NCBI RefSeq assembly: GCF_003339815.1 | Contig: NZ_PPTT01000003.1 | Coordinates: forward strand, 1 to 64,000 | Length of the DNA stretch: 64,000 nt | Direction of reading: 5' to 3' | Origin: Eggerthella sinensis | GTDB lineage: Bacteria > Actinomycetota > Coriobacteriia > Coriobacteriales > Eggerthellaceae | Shown here: positions 1 to 9,152 of the stretch, one piece after another | Position numbering within the stretch: the first letter of the stretch is position 1 | Layout: each line of letters starts with the position of its first letter | Notes under the pieces: model-generated | What the model was told of the DNA's origin: nothing | Database searches by the model: none | Seen by the model: the letters and a program-made list of their open reading frames with translations, nothing else | Translations under genes and position numbers: made by a program

Positions 1-59
1 AATGCATCATAACCCTAGCTGGCGGCCACCGCCCCGCAAGGGCGGAGCCTTCGACGCGC

Positions 60-83
60 ACCCGCATAGCGGGTGGTTCTTTT
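60..83 (+). terminator. weak terminator-like hairpin
   Basis: A 6-bp perfect stem with a 3-nt loop (60-74) is followed by a short T-rich stretch (77-83). It would end plus-strand transcription entering the window. The stem is short, so this is tentative. Confidence 0.3.
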
Positions 84-121
84 CCCGCCGCGCTGCGCGC
101 GCCGGGCGGGGTCACGACCCC

Positions 122-156
122 GAAAAAGAGATGCCCGTTTCGCGCGAAACGGGCAT
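122..156 (-). terminator. intrinsic terminator (minus strand)
   Basis: Positions 131-156 form a perfect 26-bp palindrome. On the minus strand it is followed at once by CTCTTTTTC. This is a good intrinsic terminator for the ACT-domain gene transcribed leftward from 555. Confidence 0.6.
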
Positions 157-285
157 GGGAGGTTGCGTCGGTAGGGCCATCCGCAGCCTCGGTTCGTCCT
201 CCTGCGGCGGCCGAGGCGTATCTTTCGATAGCGCCCGAACCACGAGCGCTATCGCCCTCGTCGGCCACCCACCTGAACGTTCGGT
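157..285 (-). other. structured untranslated region, no gene recognised
   Basis: This 129-nt stretch lies between the stop of the ACT-domain gene and the terminator at 122-156. It holds a 9-bp stem (226-234 with 246-254) and a 7-bp stem (186-192 with 211-217). The second competes with another pairing (181-186 with 202-207). It could be a long 3' UTR or a small RNA. It matches no RNA family I recognise. Confidence 0.35.
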
Positions 286-555
286 TTAGATCTTGTACAT
301 GAACTGGAAGACGTCTTCGCGTTGGATGATGATTTGGACGCCGAGGGCCTCGCCCACCGCTTCCAGCTTCTCCTGCACGGTGTTGAAGTCGGCCACCTCG
401 GGGTTGAGCGTGGTGAGCATGGTCATCGAGAAGATATCGTCCAGGATGGTCTGGCTGATGTCGTCGATGTTCGCGCCGCACGCGGCGAGCGCCGTCGCGA
501 CTTCGGCAACGATGCCGCTGCGGTCCTTGCCCAAAACGGAGACTACGCACTTCAT
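286..555 (-). CDS. ACT-domain protein (UPF0237 / GcvR-like)
   Basis: This 89-residue protein is a single ACT domain of the UPF0237 type: the N-terminus MKCVVSVLGKDRSGIVAEVA is followed by an ANIDDISQTI segment. ACT domains bind small ligands, usually amino acids, and act as regulatory modules in the cytoplasm. The ATG at 555 is preferred over an in-frame codon at 582 because AGGAA sits just upstream of it. The gene lies downstream of folE on the same strand, but a strong hairpin and a parS site separate them, so co-transcription is unlikely. In related genomes such proteins often precede a PFL-like (UPF0210) gene. None is seen here. The ligand is unknown. Confidence 0.85.
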   Translation of the reverse strand: MKCVVSVLGKDRSGIVAEVATALAACGANIDDISQTILDDIFSMTMLTTLNPEVADFNTVQEKLEAVGEALGVQIIIQREDVFQFMYKI

Positions 556-611
556 GTTGGTTCCTTCCCTTGCCAAAGCCAATTATGAGATTATAGTACC
601 TGATCACGAAC

Positions 612-633
612 GAATGTTTCACGTGAAACATTC
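612..633. other. parS-like ParB-binding site 1
   Basis: The core TGTTTCACGTGAAACA (615-630) is an exact match to the bacterial chromosomal parS consensus. Here the palindrome extends to 22 bp (612-633). It is intergenic, between folE and the ACT-domain gene. parS sites recruit ParB/Spo0J and cluster near the replication origin. Two more copies lie in this window. Confidence 0.85.
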
Positions 634-677
634 CCCGCATGCGAATCACGGGATATGCGGCGACTCGCCCGGTGACT

Positions 678-732
678 ATCTTCGCTCGGAAAACACGCTA
701 CACGTTCTGTGGCGTGTTTTCCGAGCGAAGAT
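678..732. terminator. long bidirectional hairpin terminator after folE
   Basis: The arms 678-698 and 712-732 are exact 21-bp reverse complements with a 13-nt loop. AAAA on the left arm and TTTT on the right arm lie within the stem, so the inner GC stem plus T-run can terminate transcription from either side. It lies 12 bp beyond the folE stop. Confidence 0.6.
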
Positions 733-743
733 TGGTGGTGCCG

Positions 744-1313
744 TTATTTCCTGCGTGCGAAAATGAGCGACAGCGCTTCGGCGCGCGTCGCCTGACTCTT
801 CTCGAACGCGCCGCGGACGGCGCTTGTGGTGGTGGTCGTGCCGGGCTTCTTCACGCCGCGCATGCTCATGCACATGTGCTCGGCTTCCAAAACCACGATG
901 ACCCCTTGCGGATGCAGCTGCTCGATGAGCGTGTCGGCGATTTGCGACGTGAGGCGCTCCTGCACCTGCGGGCGTTTCGCGAACGCGTCCACGAGGCGCG
1001 CGAGCTTCGACAGGCCGCAGATGCGGCCGTTCGCTGCCGGGATGTAGGCGATGTGCGCCACGCCGAAGAACGGCACGAGATGATGCTCGCACATGGAGTA
1101 GAACGGGATGTCGCGCACGAGCACCATTTCCTCGTGATGTTCGTCGAACGTGGTTTCGAAGTGTTCGGCGGGGTTCTCGGTCAAACCGGCGAACACCTCT
1201 TCGTACATCTTCGCCACGCGCTCGGGGGTTTTCACCAAGCCCTCGCGCTCGGGGTCCTCGCCCACGCCCTCGAGAATCAGCCGCACACCCTGTTCGATTT
1301 TAGCTCTATCCAT
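744..1313 (-). CDS. folE: GTP cyclohydrolase I
   Basis: The 189-residue enzyme converts GTP to 7,8-dihydroneopterin triphosphate, the first step of folate/pterin synthesis, in the cytoplasm. The family hallmarks are present: [12 protein letters not shown] (zinc ligands Cys75 and His78), [20 protein letters not shown], and [11 protein letters not shown] with the third zinc ligand, Cys148. The length fits bacterial type IA enzymes. The ATG at 1313 is chosen because GGAAAG lies 6 nt upstream. The ATG at 1319 directly abuts that site, and longer in-frame extensions carry no family sequence. It is monocistronic by appearance, with a strong hairpin after the stop. Confidence 0.95.
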   Translation of the reverse strand: MDRAKIEQGVRLILEGVGEDPEREGLVKTPERVAKMYEEVFAGLTENPAEHFETTFDEHHEEMVLVRDIPFYSMCEHHLVPFFGVAHIAYIPAANGRICGLSKLARLVDAFAKRPQVQERLTSQIADTLIEQLHPQGVIVVLEAEHMCMSMRGVKKPGTTTTTSAVRGAFEKSQATRAEALSLIFARRK

Positions 1314-1486
1314 AACCATCTTTCCATCGAATCCACGAACACGCATGATACCACGTCGCAGCATCCCCCGCGGCGGGTGAACAGGCTCTCCCGATAAACA
1401 CTCCCCGTCGGGGGATGGCGGCGGCGTTGAATCAGCCGTATGGTCGATCTCGTGCAAGGGGCACAATCGACACCAAGGAGGGAACC

Positions 1487-3109
1487 ATGAAGAACGTATC
1501 GCAGGAAGGATTCACCCGCAGGACCTTCGTAGCAGGAGCGGGGCTGAGCGCCCTCGGCGCCGTCGCCGCAGGCATGTTGGGGTGCGCGCCCGAAACAAGC
1601 GCAGCCAAGCAAGCGCCCGCAACCGACGATCAGGCGGAAACGAAAACCGCCGCGGCTTCGCCAACCGATGTCGCCATGACCGAAACCGTGGAAGCGGATG
1701 TCGTGGTAATCGGCACGGGCGTGTCGGGCTTGACCGCGGCTATCTCCGCCGCAGAAGGCGGCGCTCGTGTCACCGTCCTCGAGCAGCTCGACGGGCTCAA
1801 AAAGGTGTACGCCCACAGCATCACGGCGGTGGGAACCTCGTTCCAAAAGGAGCTCGGAGAAGACTGGACGCCCGAGGAACTGGTGGATTTCTGGAACCAA
1901 TACCCCGATAGCGATTCGTTTATGGACCGCGAGGCACAGCTGTTCGCGGCACAACATTCCGCAGAATCGATCGAGTGGCTTATCGACCACGGCGTGGACA
2001 TCGTCGGCGTCACCGCTCCTCCGACCAACCCCTTCCAAGTGCCCGTGCGCACCTTCGTCACCAGCGCCGATCGCGACGGCGTGAAGGCGTACCTCGAACC
2101 GCTCAAGGCGAAAGCGGAAGAATTGGGCGTGGAATTCCGTTTCTCAACCGAGGCGACGAAGATCGTCGTGGACGACAAGGGCTCGGTCACGGGGCTCGAA
2201 ACGGTTTCGGGCTCAACCGGCACGCTTTTCAAGCTCAAGTCGCTCATCGTGGCCGCGGGCGGCTTCGGCGCCTCCCCCGACCTGCTGCGTCTGTACGCGC
2301 CGCGTACCCCGAACTGCTCAACGTTCGACGGAGAGTCAAAGGGCTTTGCGATCGTGCAGGCTCCCACCGTAGGCGCCGACGTGGTGGCGCCGGGCGGCAC
2401 GATGGCCTACTTCGTGAACGTCGACGGCGGCTACACCGACAATGTCGGGCAGGGAATGTTCGTGAACCGCGAGGGGAAGCGCTGGGTCAACGAGAACCTG
2501 TACTTCCTCGATCGTGCGGGCATTGCGTACAAGCAAGGCATCACCGAATACTGGGCGCTCTACGATGCGACGCTGTACGACCAGGTGGCAGCCCAAACGG
2601 GTGAGAAGGGGCTCGCATCCGGCAGCATCGTCACCGCCGACACCATCGAAGAGCTTGCGCGCGCCATGAACGTCAACGTCGCAGCGCTCAAGGAAACCGT
2701 CGACGAGTACAACGGATTCTGCACTGCAGGCGAAGATGCCGCATTCGGAAAGCCCGCAACGCGAGCGGGACGCGTTTTCGATCCGGACGACGCCAAAGCA
2801 TACGATCTCGACCTGATCGAAAAGGAATTCACCCTGCTCAACCCCCTGGCAACGCCTCCGTTCTACGCCATCAACGCAACCGTGCAGACAATGGCGCTCT
2901 CGGGAACCACGGGCGGCATGCGCACGAACACCGATGGCGAGGTGCTCGACGTCGAAGGCAATCCCATCCCCAACCTGTACGCCGTGGGAGAATCGGCGAA
3001 CGGCCACCTCATCGGCTACTTCTACCCGCAATCGGGCACGTCGCTGTGCATGTGCTTCTGCTTCGGCCGCTACGCAGGAGCCGCAGCTGCCGAGAACGCA
3101 AAGAGCTAG
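1487..3109 (+). CDS. Tat-exported FAD reductase, flavoprotein 1
   Basis: This 540-residue FAD_binding_2-type oxidoreductase belongs to the fumarate reductase/urocanate reductase superfamily. The N-terminus has a Tat motif (TRRTFVAG, residues 9-16) and a lipobox-like GMLGC ending at Cys33, so it is probably an exported lipoprotein. The FAD dinucleotide site is GTGVSG (76-81), and GGFG and a C-terminal GES segment complete the flavin fold. The usual catalytic His of the HTMGG motif is replaced (SGTTGGM), so fumarate is an unlikely substrate. No FMN-binding or haem domain is present. ATG 1487 follows AAGGAGG. A LuxR-type membrane regulator lies just downstream in tandem, the only one of the seven pairs that is not divergent. 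The electron donor is unknown. Confidence 0.88.
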   Translation: MKNVSQEGFTRRTFVAGAGLSALGAVAAGMLGCAPETSAAKQAPATDDQAETKTAAASPTDVAMTETVEADVVVIGTGVSGLTAAISAAEGGARVTVLEQLDGLKKVYAHSITAVGTSFQKELGEDWTPEELVDFWNQYPDSDSFMDREAQLFAAQHSAESIEWLIDHGVDIVGVTAPPTNPFQVPVRTFVTSADRDGVKAYLEPLKAKAEELGVEFRFSTEATKIVVDDKGSVTGLETVSGSTGTLFKLKSLIVAAGGFGASPDLLRLYAPRTPNCSTFDGESKGFAIVQAPTVGADVVAPGGTMAYFVNVDGGYTDNVGQGMFVNREGKRWVNENLYFLDRAGIAYKQGITEYWALYDATLYDQVAAQTGEKGLASGSIVTADTIEELARAMNVNVAALKETVDEYNGFCTAGEDAAFGKPATRAGRVFDPDDAKAYDLDLIEKEFTLLNPLATPPFYAINATVQTMALSGTTGGMRTNTDGEVLDVEGNPIPNLYAVGESANGHLIGYFYPQSGTSLCMCFCFGRYAGAAAAENAKS

Positions 3110-3145
3110 CGCTCGATAACGGAGCAAACGACCACCCTCCCTTCC

Positions 3146-3174
3146 CTCGACCCCCGCAGTTGGCGGGGGTCGAG
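3146..3174 (+). terminator. hairpin between flavoprotein 1 and its regulator
   Basis: A perfect 12-bp GC-rich stem (3146-3157 with 3163-3174) has a 5-nt loop and no T-run. It may attenuate read-through from the flavoprotein gene into the LuxR-type gene starting at 3209. Confidence 0.45.
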
Positions 3175-3208
3175 CCTATGCTACACTCACCGCAAGGAGG
3201 GATATTCC

Positions 3209-4756
3209 ATGCAACACGATGCCACGCGGCAATCGGGACGCTCGGTCATGCGCACTCTGCGCCGATTCCGAGCCATCGCCACCTCGTATCCGGCGGTCTG
3301 GATAGGGTTCGCTTTCGTATGCGCCTGGCCCTGGAGCTGCACATCGGCCTCGCTCGTGTACGAAAATGCGAGCACCGTGGGATCGGCGGCGTGGCTTGGG
3401 TCCAATCTCACGTACCTGGTCATGGGCCTCTGCGGTTTTGCACTGGGGCTTTCTCGCAAACGTGACAACCCAACCGGCGCAGCGACGTCAACGGCTGCGG
3501 TCGCGGGAGTCTGCTACGTGGCGGCTTCGGTTCTGTTCGTGATGTTGTGCAAGCTTCCGAGCGAAACCATCGATGCCAGCTATCAAGCCGTGGCGGTGAT
3601 CTGGCCGTTCTTCGCCGGAGCAGGGCAAGCGCTCCTGTTCGTCGAATGGGTGAAGGCCTTCGGCGCCGTGGGGCCTCGCAAAACCATTGCGCTCGTGGTA
3701 CCCGCGTCCATACTGGGGGCAGCGCTGCTTATCGCGCTCAACTTCATTCCGCAAGAAGCGCGCGAACTCATGCCAGCTCTCGTCGGCGCCGCAGCTGCCG
3801 CGTGCGCGTACGCCATGGCGCGCACGCTTCGCACCCGCGCAAAAGCAAACGAGCCGATGAAGGAAACCGCACCGACCGCCGCCGGAAAAGCAGCTCGTCA
3901 GCGACCTCCCTGGAAATTGCTCGTCACCGCCGCCGTTGCAGGATGCGCGTTCGGCATGTTCCAAAGCCTTTCGTTCACCGGCACGTTCGGAACCACCGCT
4001 TGGTACACATTCGGCGTTGTAGGGTTTCTGGTTGCCGCCATCCTGCTCGCCCTCATCACCTTGGTTCTTCGCCTGAACTTCAACTACATGATCTACCGGT
4101 TCTCTTTTGTGCTCATGGCTTTGGGAGGATTCGTATGCGTGATAGCACCGATCGGTTCGGCATGGGGGTACGGTATATTCTGCGTGGGATATCGCTGCTT
4201 TGACATGCTTGTTTGGTGTCTGTGCGCCCATCTCATCTACCGTCGGCACGCCTCGTCCGAATGGCTGGGCGGCCTGTGCGTAGGATCGCTGCTTATCGGA
4301 CGCTTTCTGGGCTTCGAAGCGTTCACGTTGCTGCACGCCGCCCCGTTCGACATCTCGGATACCCTGCTCATCGTCACCGTCATGTTCGCGCTCATGTTCA
4401 CGGCTCTTTCCCTGGTGAACCACAACAACCTGCTTGAAGCTTGGGGTATGGCGAAACCGGGCGAGGCAGACGATGATGCCGAGCTCCTCACGCTGTGCTG
4501 CGCGCACATCACCGACGCGTGCGGCCTCTCGGCGCGCGAGCGCGACGTGTTCGAGCAATTGGCACGCGGATCGAGCCGCGCCGACGTGGGTCGTATGCTG
4601 GTGCTGTCCGAGGAAACGGTCAAGACGCATATCCGGCACATCTACCGAAAATGCAACATCCACTCGCGACAAGAGCTCGAAGGCCTTGTCGCCGCAACGC
4701 GCGACGAGCTGGAAAACGATCGCATGGACCTCGCCAAGCACGATACCTTCGAATAG
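3209..4756 (+). CDS. membrane-spanning LuxR-type regulator 1
   Basis: The 515-residue protein has about twelve hydrophobic segments (residues ~25-415) and a C-terminal LuxR/GerE helix-turn-helix (438-495: LSARERDVFEQLARG, then EETVKTHIRHIYRKCNIHS). This is the architecture of the LuxR family with many membrane spans that is common in Eggerthella, where members control adjacent reductase genes. The membrane part presumably senses a ligand or membrane state. No receiver domain is present. ATG 3209 follows AAGGAGG with 9-nt spacing. It lies 99 bp downstream of flavoprotein 1 on the same strand, which it probably controls. Confidence 0.88.
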   Translation: MQHDATRQSGRSVMRTLRRFRAIATSYPAVWIGFAFVCAWPWSCTSASLVYENASTVGSAAWLGSNLTYLVMGLCGFALGLSRKRDNPTGAATSTAAVAGVCYVAASVLFVMLCKLPSETIDASYQAVAVIWPFFAGAGQALLFVEWVKAFGAVGPRKTIALVVPASILGAALLIALNFIPQEARELMPALVGAAAAACAYAMARTLRTRAKANEPMKETAPTAAGKAARQRPPWKLLVTAAVAGCAFGMFQSLSFTGTFGTTAWYTFGVVGFLVAAILLALITLVLRLNFNYMIYRFSFVLMALGGFVCVIAPIGSAWGYGIFCVGYRCFDMLVWCLCAHLIYRRHASSEWLGGLCVGSLLIGRFLGFEAFTLLHAAPFDISDTLLIVTVMFALMFTALSLVNHNNLLEAWGMAKPGEADDDAELLTLCCAHITDACGLSARERDVFEQLARGSSRADVGRMLVLSEETVKTHIRHIYRKCNIHSRQELEGLVAATRDELENDRMDLAKHDTFE

Positions 4757-4784
4757 GCCGAAGGAGCAAACCCCAACGCAAAGC

Positions 4785-4819
4785 GAGGGCCCGGCTGGGA
4801 GGCAGGAGGCCGGGCCCTC
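4785..4819. terminator. terminator between convergent genes
   Basis: A perfect 11-bp stem (4785-4795 with 4809-4819) lies between the LuxR 1 stop and the convergent cytochrome gene stop. It has no clear T-run but is well placed to act in both directions. Confidence 0.45.
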
Positions 4820-4855
4820 TGCGAGTGGGGCGAAGGGGTTCGATGGTGCGAGGCG

Positions 4856-5533
4856 CTAACTCACGGCGCGTTGTCGCAGTTCATGGCAGGTGCCGCACTC
4901 GAAGACACCGCGATGGTGGCACTGGGCGCAATACTTCATGGCGTCCTTTTGCAGGTCCTTCGTGTGCACCTTGTGACAATCGGTGCAGGTGGGCTGGTTC
5001 GCGTCGTGCTGCTCGTTGCTGGGGAGCTCGTGCGGGTTCGCCACGGTGCCCTTGTCGTCCACGAGCTCCTGGCTGTCCGCCGTGATGGCGGCCATGTCCT
5101 CCATGGTGCCGTGGCAAGCGGAGGCCTGGCACGTTTCCGCATCAACGGTGACCACCGTGGCCTTGGACGCCGGCTTGTCGGCATACGTCACGCCCTCGTG
5201 CGCTTGCTTGAGCGTGGCTTCCTCGGTGTGGCACTGCGTGCAGGCCAAGTCGGCGTGCTGAGAAGCCTGCGGGCAGCTGGCATCCTGCATGGTGTCCGCC
5301 TCGTGCGTATGGCAGGTCTTGCAGTCGATCTGCATGTTCCAGTCAACCGCCTGCGTGGTCATGGGGTCTTCCTTTTGCGCGGACTTGGCCGAATCGCCGG
5401 AGTCCGCACCCTCGGACGCCTGCGGGCTGCAACCTGCAGCCAATCCCAGCAGCAGCGCGAGAAGCACCGTCATGGCGACGATGGCCGCCATCATCATGCC
5501 GCGCTGCCGCGTACGTTCTTGTTGTAGGCTCAT
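4856..5533 (-). CDS. six-haem cytochrome c lipoprotein A
   Basis: The 225-residue protein has an N-terminal hydrophobic segment ending in a lipobox (LAAGC), then haem-binding motifs CKTCH, CTQCH, one CX4CH (CQASACH), CTDCH, CAQCH and CGTCH near the C-terminus. Six c-type haems are therefore predicted, in a tetrahaem-c3-like arrangement outside the membrane. It lies 69 bp downstream of flavoprotein 2 on the same strand and is the likely electron donor to it. The start at 5533 has AAGGA at good spacing. The in-frame ATG at 5590 would add a basic, non-signal extension overlapping the flavoprotein gap. A second cytochrome of the same layout lies at 10846. Confidence 0.88.
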   Translation of the reverse strand: MSLQQERTRQRGMMMAAIVAMTVLLALLLGLAAGCSPQASEGADSGDSAKSAQKEDPMTTQAVDWNMQIDCKTCHTHEADTMQDASCPQASQHADLACTQCHTEEATLKQAHEGVTYADKPASKATVVTVDAETCQASACHGTMEDMAAITADSQELVDDKGTVANPHELPSNEQHDANQPTCTDCHKVHTKDLQKDAMKYCAQCHHRGVFECGTCHELRQRAVS

Positions 5534-5602
5534 GGCATCGTCCTTCGTGGTCGGCCCGCCCGGACGGCGCCGGGCGGGCTTCGCGCTCATGTGTCGGATA
5601 GG

Positions 5603-7267
5603 CTACTTCTTGTCCCACGCCTCGAGGCCGGCGCAGTGGCGTCCGCCGATACGGCCCCACACCATGTTCTCGGAGTTGTTTCCACCGGTGATGCCGTAGC
5701 TGTGCGCTTGGAAGTTGCCGAAGCTGCCTGCCGCGTACAGACGCGGGATGATGTTGCCAGCAGGATCGAGCACCTGGGCGTTCGCGTTCTTCTTCGGGCC
5801 GCCCAACGTGGAGCAGGAGCCGGGATAGATGGAGATGGCGTAGTACGGGCCCTCTTCGGTGAGCTTGTTCTCTTCGGCCGTGAGCTCGCGATCGAAGCGC
5901 GCGTCCTTTCCGACGTCGCAGAACGCCTGGTACTCGTCGAACGTGGCCTTGAGCGTCTCGTAGTCCATCCAGTGGTCGAAGTCCTTGATCTTCTTGGCAA
6001 GCGCCTCAAGCGTGTCGCCCTTCAGCACCCAGCCGCGCTCGATCTCCTTCTGGTTGTCGTCGGTCCAACCGTCCCACGCACGAATCTCGTCGGGCAGGTC
6101 GGAGGTGTAGTTGCCACACTCGAACCAGCCGCCCTGCTGTGTGCCCATCGGGCCGCCGTCGATGCCCTTCTGGTCGAAAATCTGCCACGACGGAATGCGG
6201 TCGTAATCGTCGATGGCGTCGTTGAACGACATGAGCGTGTGCCAGCCGTTGTGCGCCGTGCCGCCCGTCTTCGCCTCGTTCTGGAAGCGCTTGCCCAGAC
6301 GGTTCACCGTGAAGAACGCGTCGGATTGCGGGCTTGCGAAAATGGCGAAGTCGTAGTCGGGATCGCGCGTCCACATGGCGGTCGTGGAGATGACCATGCC
6401 CATGTGCCACAGCTTCGCGCCCACTTCTTCAACCATGCGGATGCCGTCGCCCGTGTTGTACTGCCAGCCCTCGAACTTGAACGGGTAGATTTTCAGGTAC
6501 TCGTTCTTGAGATCCTCGTTGAACTCGAAGCCGCCGGTGCACAGCACCACGCCCTTGCGCGCCTTGATGGTTTTCTCGACGCCGTCTTCCAGGAAGCGCA
6601 CGCCGCAGATTTCCTTGGTGTCGGGATTCTGGATGAGGTGCTCTTCGGTGCACTTGAACTTGAGCTCGATGGGCAGGCCAAGCTCGGCGCGCTTCGCCTC
6701 AAGCTCGTGGAACGTCGTCATGCCGAAGCCGTCCACCGACGACACGCCGATGCAGCCGGCATACTTGCCGTCGTCGAGGAACCAATACTCGGGGATGGTG
6801 CCGGCCAGCGCTTGCTCGGCAACCTCGTAGGTCATGCCGTACTTGTCGGCGTAATCGGTGTGCTGCGAAGCCTCGGCGATGTAGGCGTCGATCATATCCT
6901 CTTCGATCAGGCCGTGGCCGAACGCCACGCAGTAATCGCGGAACACCTTCTCGTCCTTGATGACCGTCCATTCGCCGTTGTTGATGCGGCTGTTGCCGCC
7001 GCCCTCGGCGGGAGCCTTTTCCAGAATGACGACCTCCGAGCCGCCTTCGTCAGCCGCGACGAGCGACGACCACATGCCGGCGCCGCCGTAGCCCACCACC
7101 ACGACGTCGGTCTCGTAATCCCACGACTTCGGCTGCCAATCCGCCGATGCGGCGGTGGAGCCCGACGCGCATCCGGCAAGCGCGGCGCTGCCGGCCACGG
7201 CGGCGCCCGTAATGGCGGCACCCTTCAGGAAATTGCGGCGAGACAGACTCTTCGATTCCGTTGCCAT
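5603..7267 (-). CDS. Tat-exported FAD reductase, flavoprotein 2
   Basis: The 554-residue FAD_binding_2-type reductase has a strong Tat signal (SRRNFLKG, residues 9-16) and a lipobox-like LAGC (Cys33). The FAD site is GYGGAG (59-64). Later landmarks are LCTGGFEF, NTGDGIRM, LGKRFQNE and a C-terminal YAAGSFGN. The catalytic His and Arg of fumarate reductase are not in their usual motifs (SCSTLGG replaces HTMGG), so the substrate is something else. ATG 7267 follows AAGGAGG. It is co-transcribed with cytochrome A, and a LuxR-type gene diverges 298 bp upstream. It resembles flavoprotein 3 in shared features (LWHMG, YPG...GGP[KR][KR]N) and in having a cytochrome partner. Confidence 0.9.
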   Translation of the reverse strand: MATESKSLSRRNFLKGAAITGAAVAGSAALAGCASGSTAASADWQPKSWDYETDVVVVGYGGAGMWSSLVAADEGGSEVVILEKAPAEGGGNSRINNGEWTVIKDEKVFRDYCVAFGHGLIEEDMIDAYIAEASQHTDYADKYGMTYEVAEQALAGTIPEYWFLDDGKYAGCIGVSSVDGFGMTTFHELEAKRAELGLPIELKFKCTEEHLIQNPDTKEICGVRFLEDGVEKTIKARKGVVLCTGGFEFNEDLKNEYLKIYPFKFEGWQYNTGDGIRMVEEVGAKLWHMGMVISTTAMWTRDPDYDFAIFASPQSDAFFTVNRLGKRFQNEAKTGGTAHNGWHTLMSFNDAIDDYDRIPSWQIFDQKGIDGGPMGTQQGGWFECGNYTSDLPDEIRAWDGWTDDNQKEIERGWVLKGDTLEALAKKIKDFDHWMDYETLKATFDEYQAFCDVGKDARFDRELTAEENKLTEEGPYYAISIYPGSCSTLGGPKKNANAQVLDPAGNIIPRLYAAGSFGNFQAHSYGITGGNNSENMVWGRIGGRHCAGLEAWDKK

Positions 7268-7399
7268 GCTTCCTCCTTGTGGTAGAACGGATACGTCCGA
7301 TCAATCGCCCCTTGCGATGATGCCCATCCCTCGAAGGGCTATCCGTTCATTGAGGCGCATTCTAGTGAGCGTTGCACGGCTTGGCACCGCATGGGGAAT

Positions 7400-7446
7400 G
7401 TGATTTTTCTTTTCGCTCATTTATCCGATGCGAACTGGGAAAACGT
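7400..7446. promoter_or_regulatory. motifs shared with other reductase/LuxR intergenic regions
   Basis: Within the 298-bp divergent region 7268-7565, GTGATTTTTCT (7400-7410) recurs exactly at 55572-55582. AACTGGGAAAACGT (7433-7446) is the exact reverse complement of a 14-mer at 24110-24123. Both other copies also lie between a flavoprotein and its LuxR gene. They may be binding sites for a shared regulator. This is an inference from recurrence only. Confidence 0.4.
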
Positions 7447-7501
7447 TAGCTTCTCACACTATTGATCCGAGGGACCGAACCAGCCTGAAACGAAACCACG
7501 T

Positions 7502-7542
7502 ACCAATTGTGGATCAAATTGGTCGGCGAGTATGTTTATACT
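7502..7542 (+). promoter_or_regulatory. operator-like inverted repeat and -10 box for LuxR 2
   Basis: ACCAATT (7502-7508) and AATTGGT (7517-7523) form a 7-bp inverted repeat. A good -10 box, TATACT, lies at 7537-7542, without a convincing -35. A palindrome sitting at the -35 position fits an activator-dependent or autoregulated promoter for the LuxR gene at 7566. Confidence 0.45.
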
Positions 7543-7565
7543 GGGGGAAGGGATGGAAGGCGTAC

Positions 7566-9152
7566 ATGGCTGGGGAGATCATGGTGCGAAGCGGGGACGC
7601 GGCCCAAAATCCGCATATGGGGCTCAACGATCAGAAGCTCATCGACTACCTGTTGGTTATCGCCGGGTTCGGCCTGTGCCGGGCGTGGATCGTGTTTTGC
7701 CTGTCGGCTTCTATCGACGGCGCATCGTTCAGCGTGGACTGGGCGTTCTTGCTCATGGGCGCGGCGGCGGCCGGCATCGCGGCGTGGCGGGCATCTCGCG
7801 CGCGTTCGCACGACGAGGGGCATCGTCGCCACGAGCACCTGACCACCGTCATGGTGGGGTTCATCGTGGCTTCCATCGTGTTCATTCCCGCATCGGCGTG
7901 GCTCAACTCGCCGCTGCTGCTTGCGCTCGGAGTGCTCACGGGCGGCGCGGGGTCGGGCCTGCTGCAGGTGGTATGGGGCGAGCGCTTCGCCGCGCAGAAC
8001 CTGTACTTCTCGCTGCTGAGCGCGCCGGCCGCAGCCATCGTCACCGGGCTCGTGCTCTCGATGACGTCGGCGAACTCCCAGATCATCTTCGTGTCGCTGC
8101 CGCTCGCATCGCTGCTGTTGCTCGTGGTGGAGTGCAAGCGCTGCGGCGTGGCGTGGCGCACGAACAAGGACGAGGACGGCGCCGACGAGCCGCCCGTCGA
8201 AGAACCGCCCGCCGACGGGGAGCAACCCGCACGCATCCGGCTGGACAAGGCGTCGCTCAAGCTCATGGTGTCCATCATGGTGTTCTCGTTCCTCGTGCGG
8301 TCGTTCGACGCGTTTCCCATCGTGGGCCACGATCCGTTTCAGCTGTTCGGCGGGTGCGGATCGTTCTCGCTCGTCATCGTCGGCGGCATGTTCCTGGCGA
8401 TTTCCGTCGTGCTCAAAGACCGCATGAACGTCTCGCTCATGTACCGACTGTCGCTGCCTATCATCATCACGGGGCTCGTCATCATCGCGCTGTTCTTCGG
8501 GTCGCGCACGTTCTGGTCGGTGCTGCTCGTAGGCATCGGGTACGAGCTGTTCGACATCTTGTCGTGGATTCTGTTCGGCGACATCGCGCGCACGCACGTG
8601 CATTCGGGCACGTACGCCTACGGGCTGGGCGTGGCGTTCACGTTCGTGGGCATGGCCGCCGGCTACCTGCTGGGCAGCGCGCTGAGCCCGCTCGTGGAAG
8701 ACGGCACCATCCAGATCAGCGCGTTGGCGCTCGTGGCCATCGTGTGCCTCGTGATCATCGCGTTTCTCGTGCTGCCGGAAAGCGTGATCGCATCCATTCC
8801 GCGCGCGGCGAAGCACGCGGACGAGGGCATGTCGGGAGCGGAAAACGTCGAGGGAGCGAAAGCGGCTGACGACGCTCTTGAGTCTGCGGAGGACGATGCG
8901 GAAAAGCCTTCCGACCTCGATGTTTCATGCGCGGGAGTGGCCGAGCGGTTCTCGCTCACTCCGCGCGAAAGCGAGGTGCTCGTGTTCCTCGCGCGCGGGC
9001 GCACGCTGCCCATCGTGGCGCGCGATCTGCACATCACGAAGAACACCGCGCGCACCCACATCGAGAAAATCTACCAGAAGACCGGCATCCACAAGCAGCA
9101 GGACCTCATCGACTACATCGAGGATTGGGACGAAGCCCCTCACGCCCGCTAG
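7566..9152 (+). CDS. membrane-spanning LuxR-type regulator 2
   Basis: The 528-residue protein has multiple hydrophobic helices (~20-415), an acidic linker (~425-455), and a LuxR-type helix-turn-helix from residue 462 (LTPRESEVLVFLARGR, then KNTARTHIEKIYQKTGIHK). It diverges from flavoprotein 2 and is its likely regulator. The start at 7566 has AAGG at 5-nt spacing and lies just after a -10 box at 7537. An in-frame ATG at 7428 would lie upstream of that promoter. The stop overlaps the stop of the convergent cyclophilin gene. It is related in design, but not closely in sequence, to the six other LuxR proteins here. Confidence 0.87.
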   Translation: MAGEIMVRSGDAAQNPHMGLNDQKLIDYLLVIAGFGLCRAWIVFCLSASIDGASFSVDWAFLLMGAAAAGIAAWRASRARSHDEGHRRHEHLTTVMVGFIVASIVFIPASAWLNSPLLLALGVLTGGAGSGLLQVVWGERFAAQNLYFSLLSAPAAAIVTGLVLSMTSANSQIIFVSLPLASLLLLVVECKRCGVAWRTNKDEDGADEPPVEEPPADGEQPARIRLDKASLKLMVSIMVFSFLVRSFDAFPIVGHDPFQLFGGCGSFSLVIVGGMFLAISVVLKDRMNVSLMYRLSLPIIITGLVIIALFFGSRTFWSVLLVGIGYELFDILSWILFGDIARTHVHSGTYAYGLGVAFTFVGMAAGYLLGSALSPLVEDGTIQISALALVAIVCLVIIAFLVLPESVIASIPRAAKHADEGMSGAENVEGAKAADDALESAEDDAEKPSDLDVSCAGVAERFSLTPRESEVLVFLARGRTLPIVARDLHITKNTARTHIEKIYQKTGIHKQQDLIDYIEDWDEAPHAR

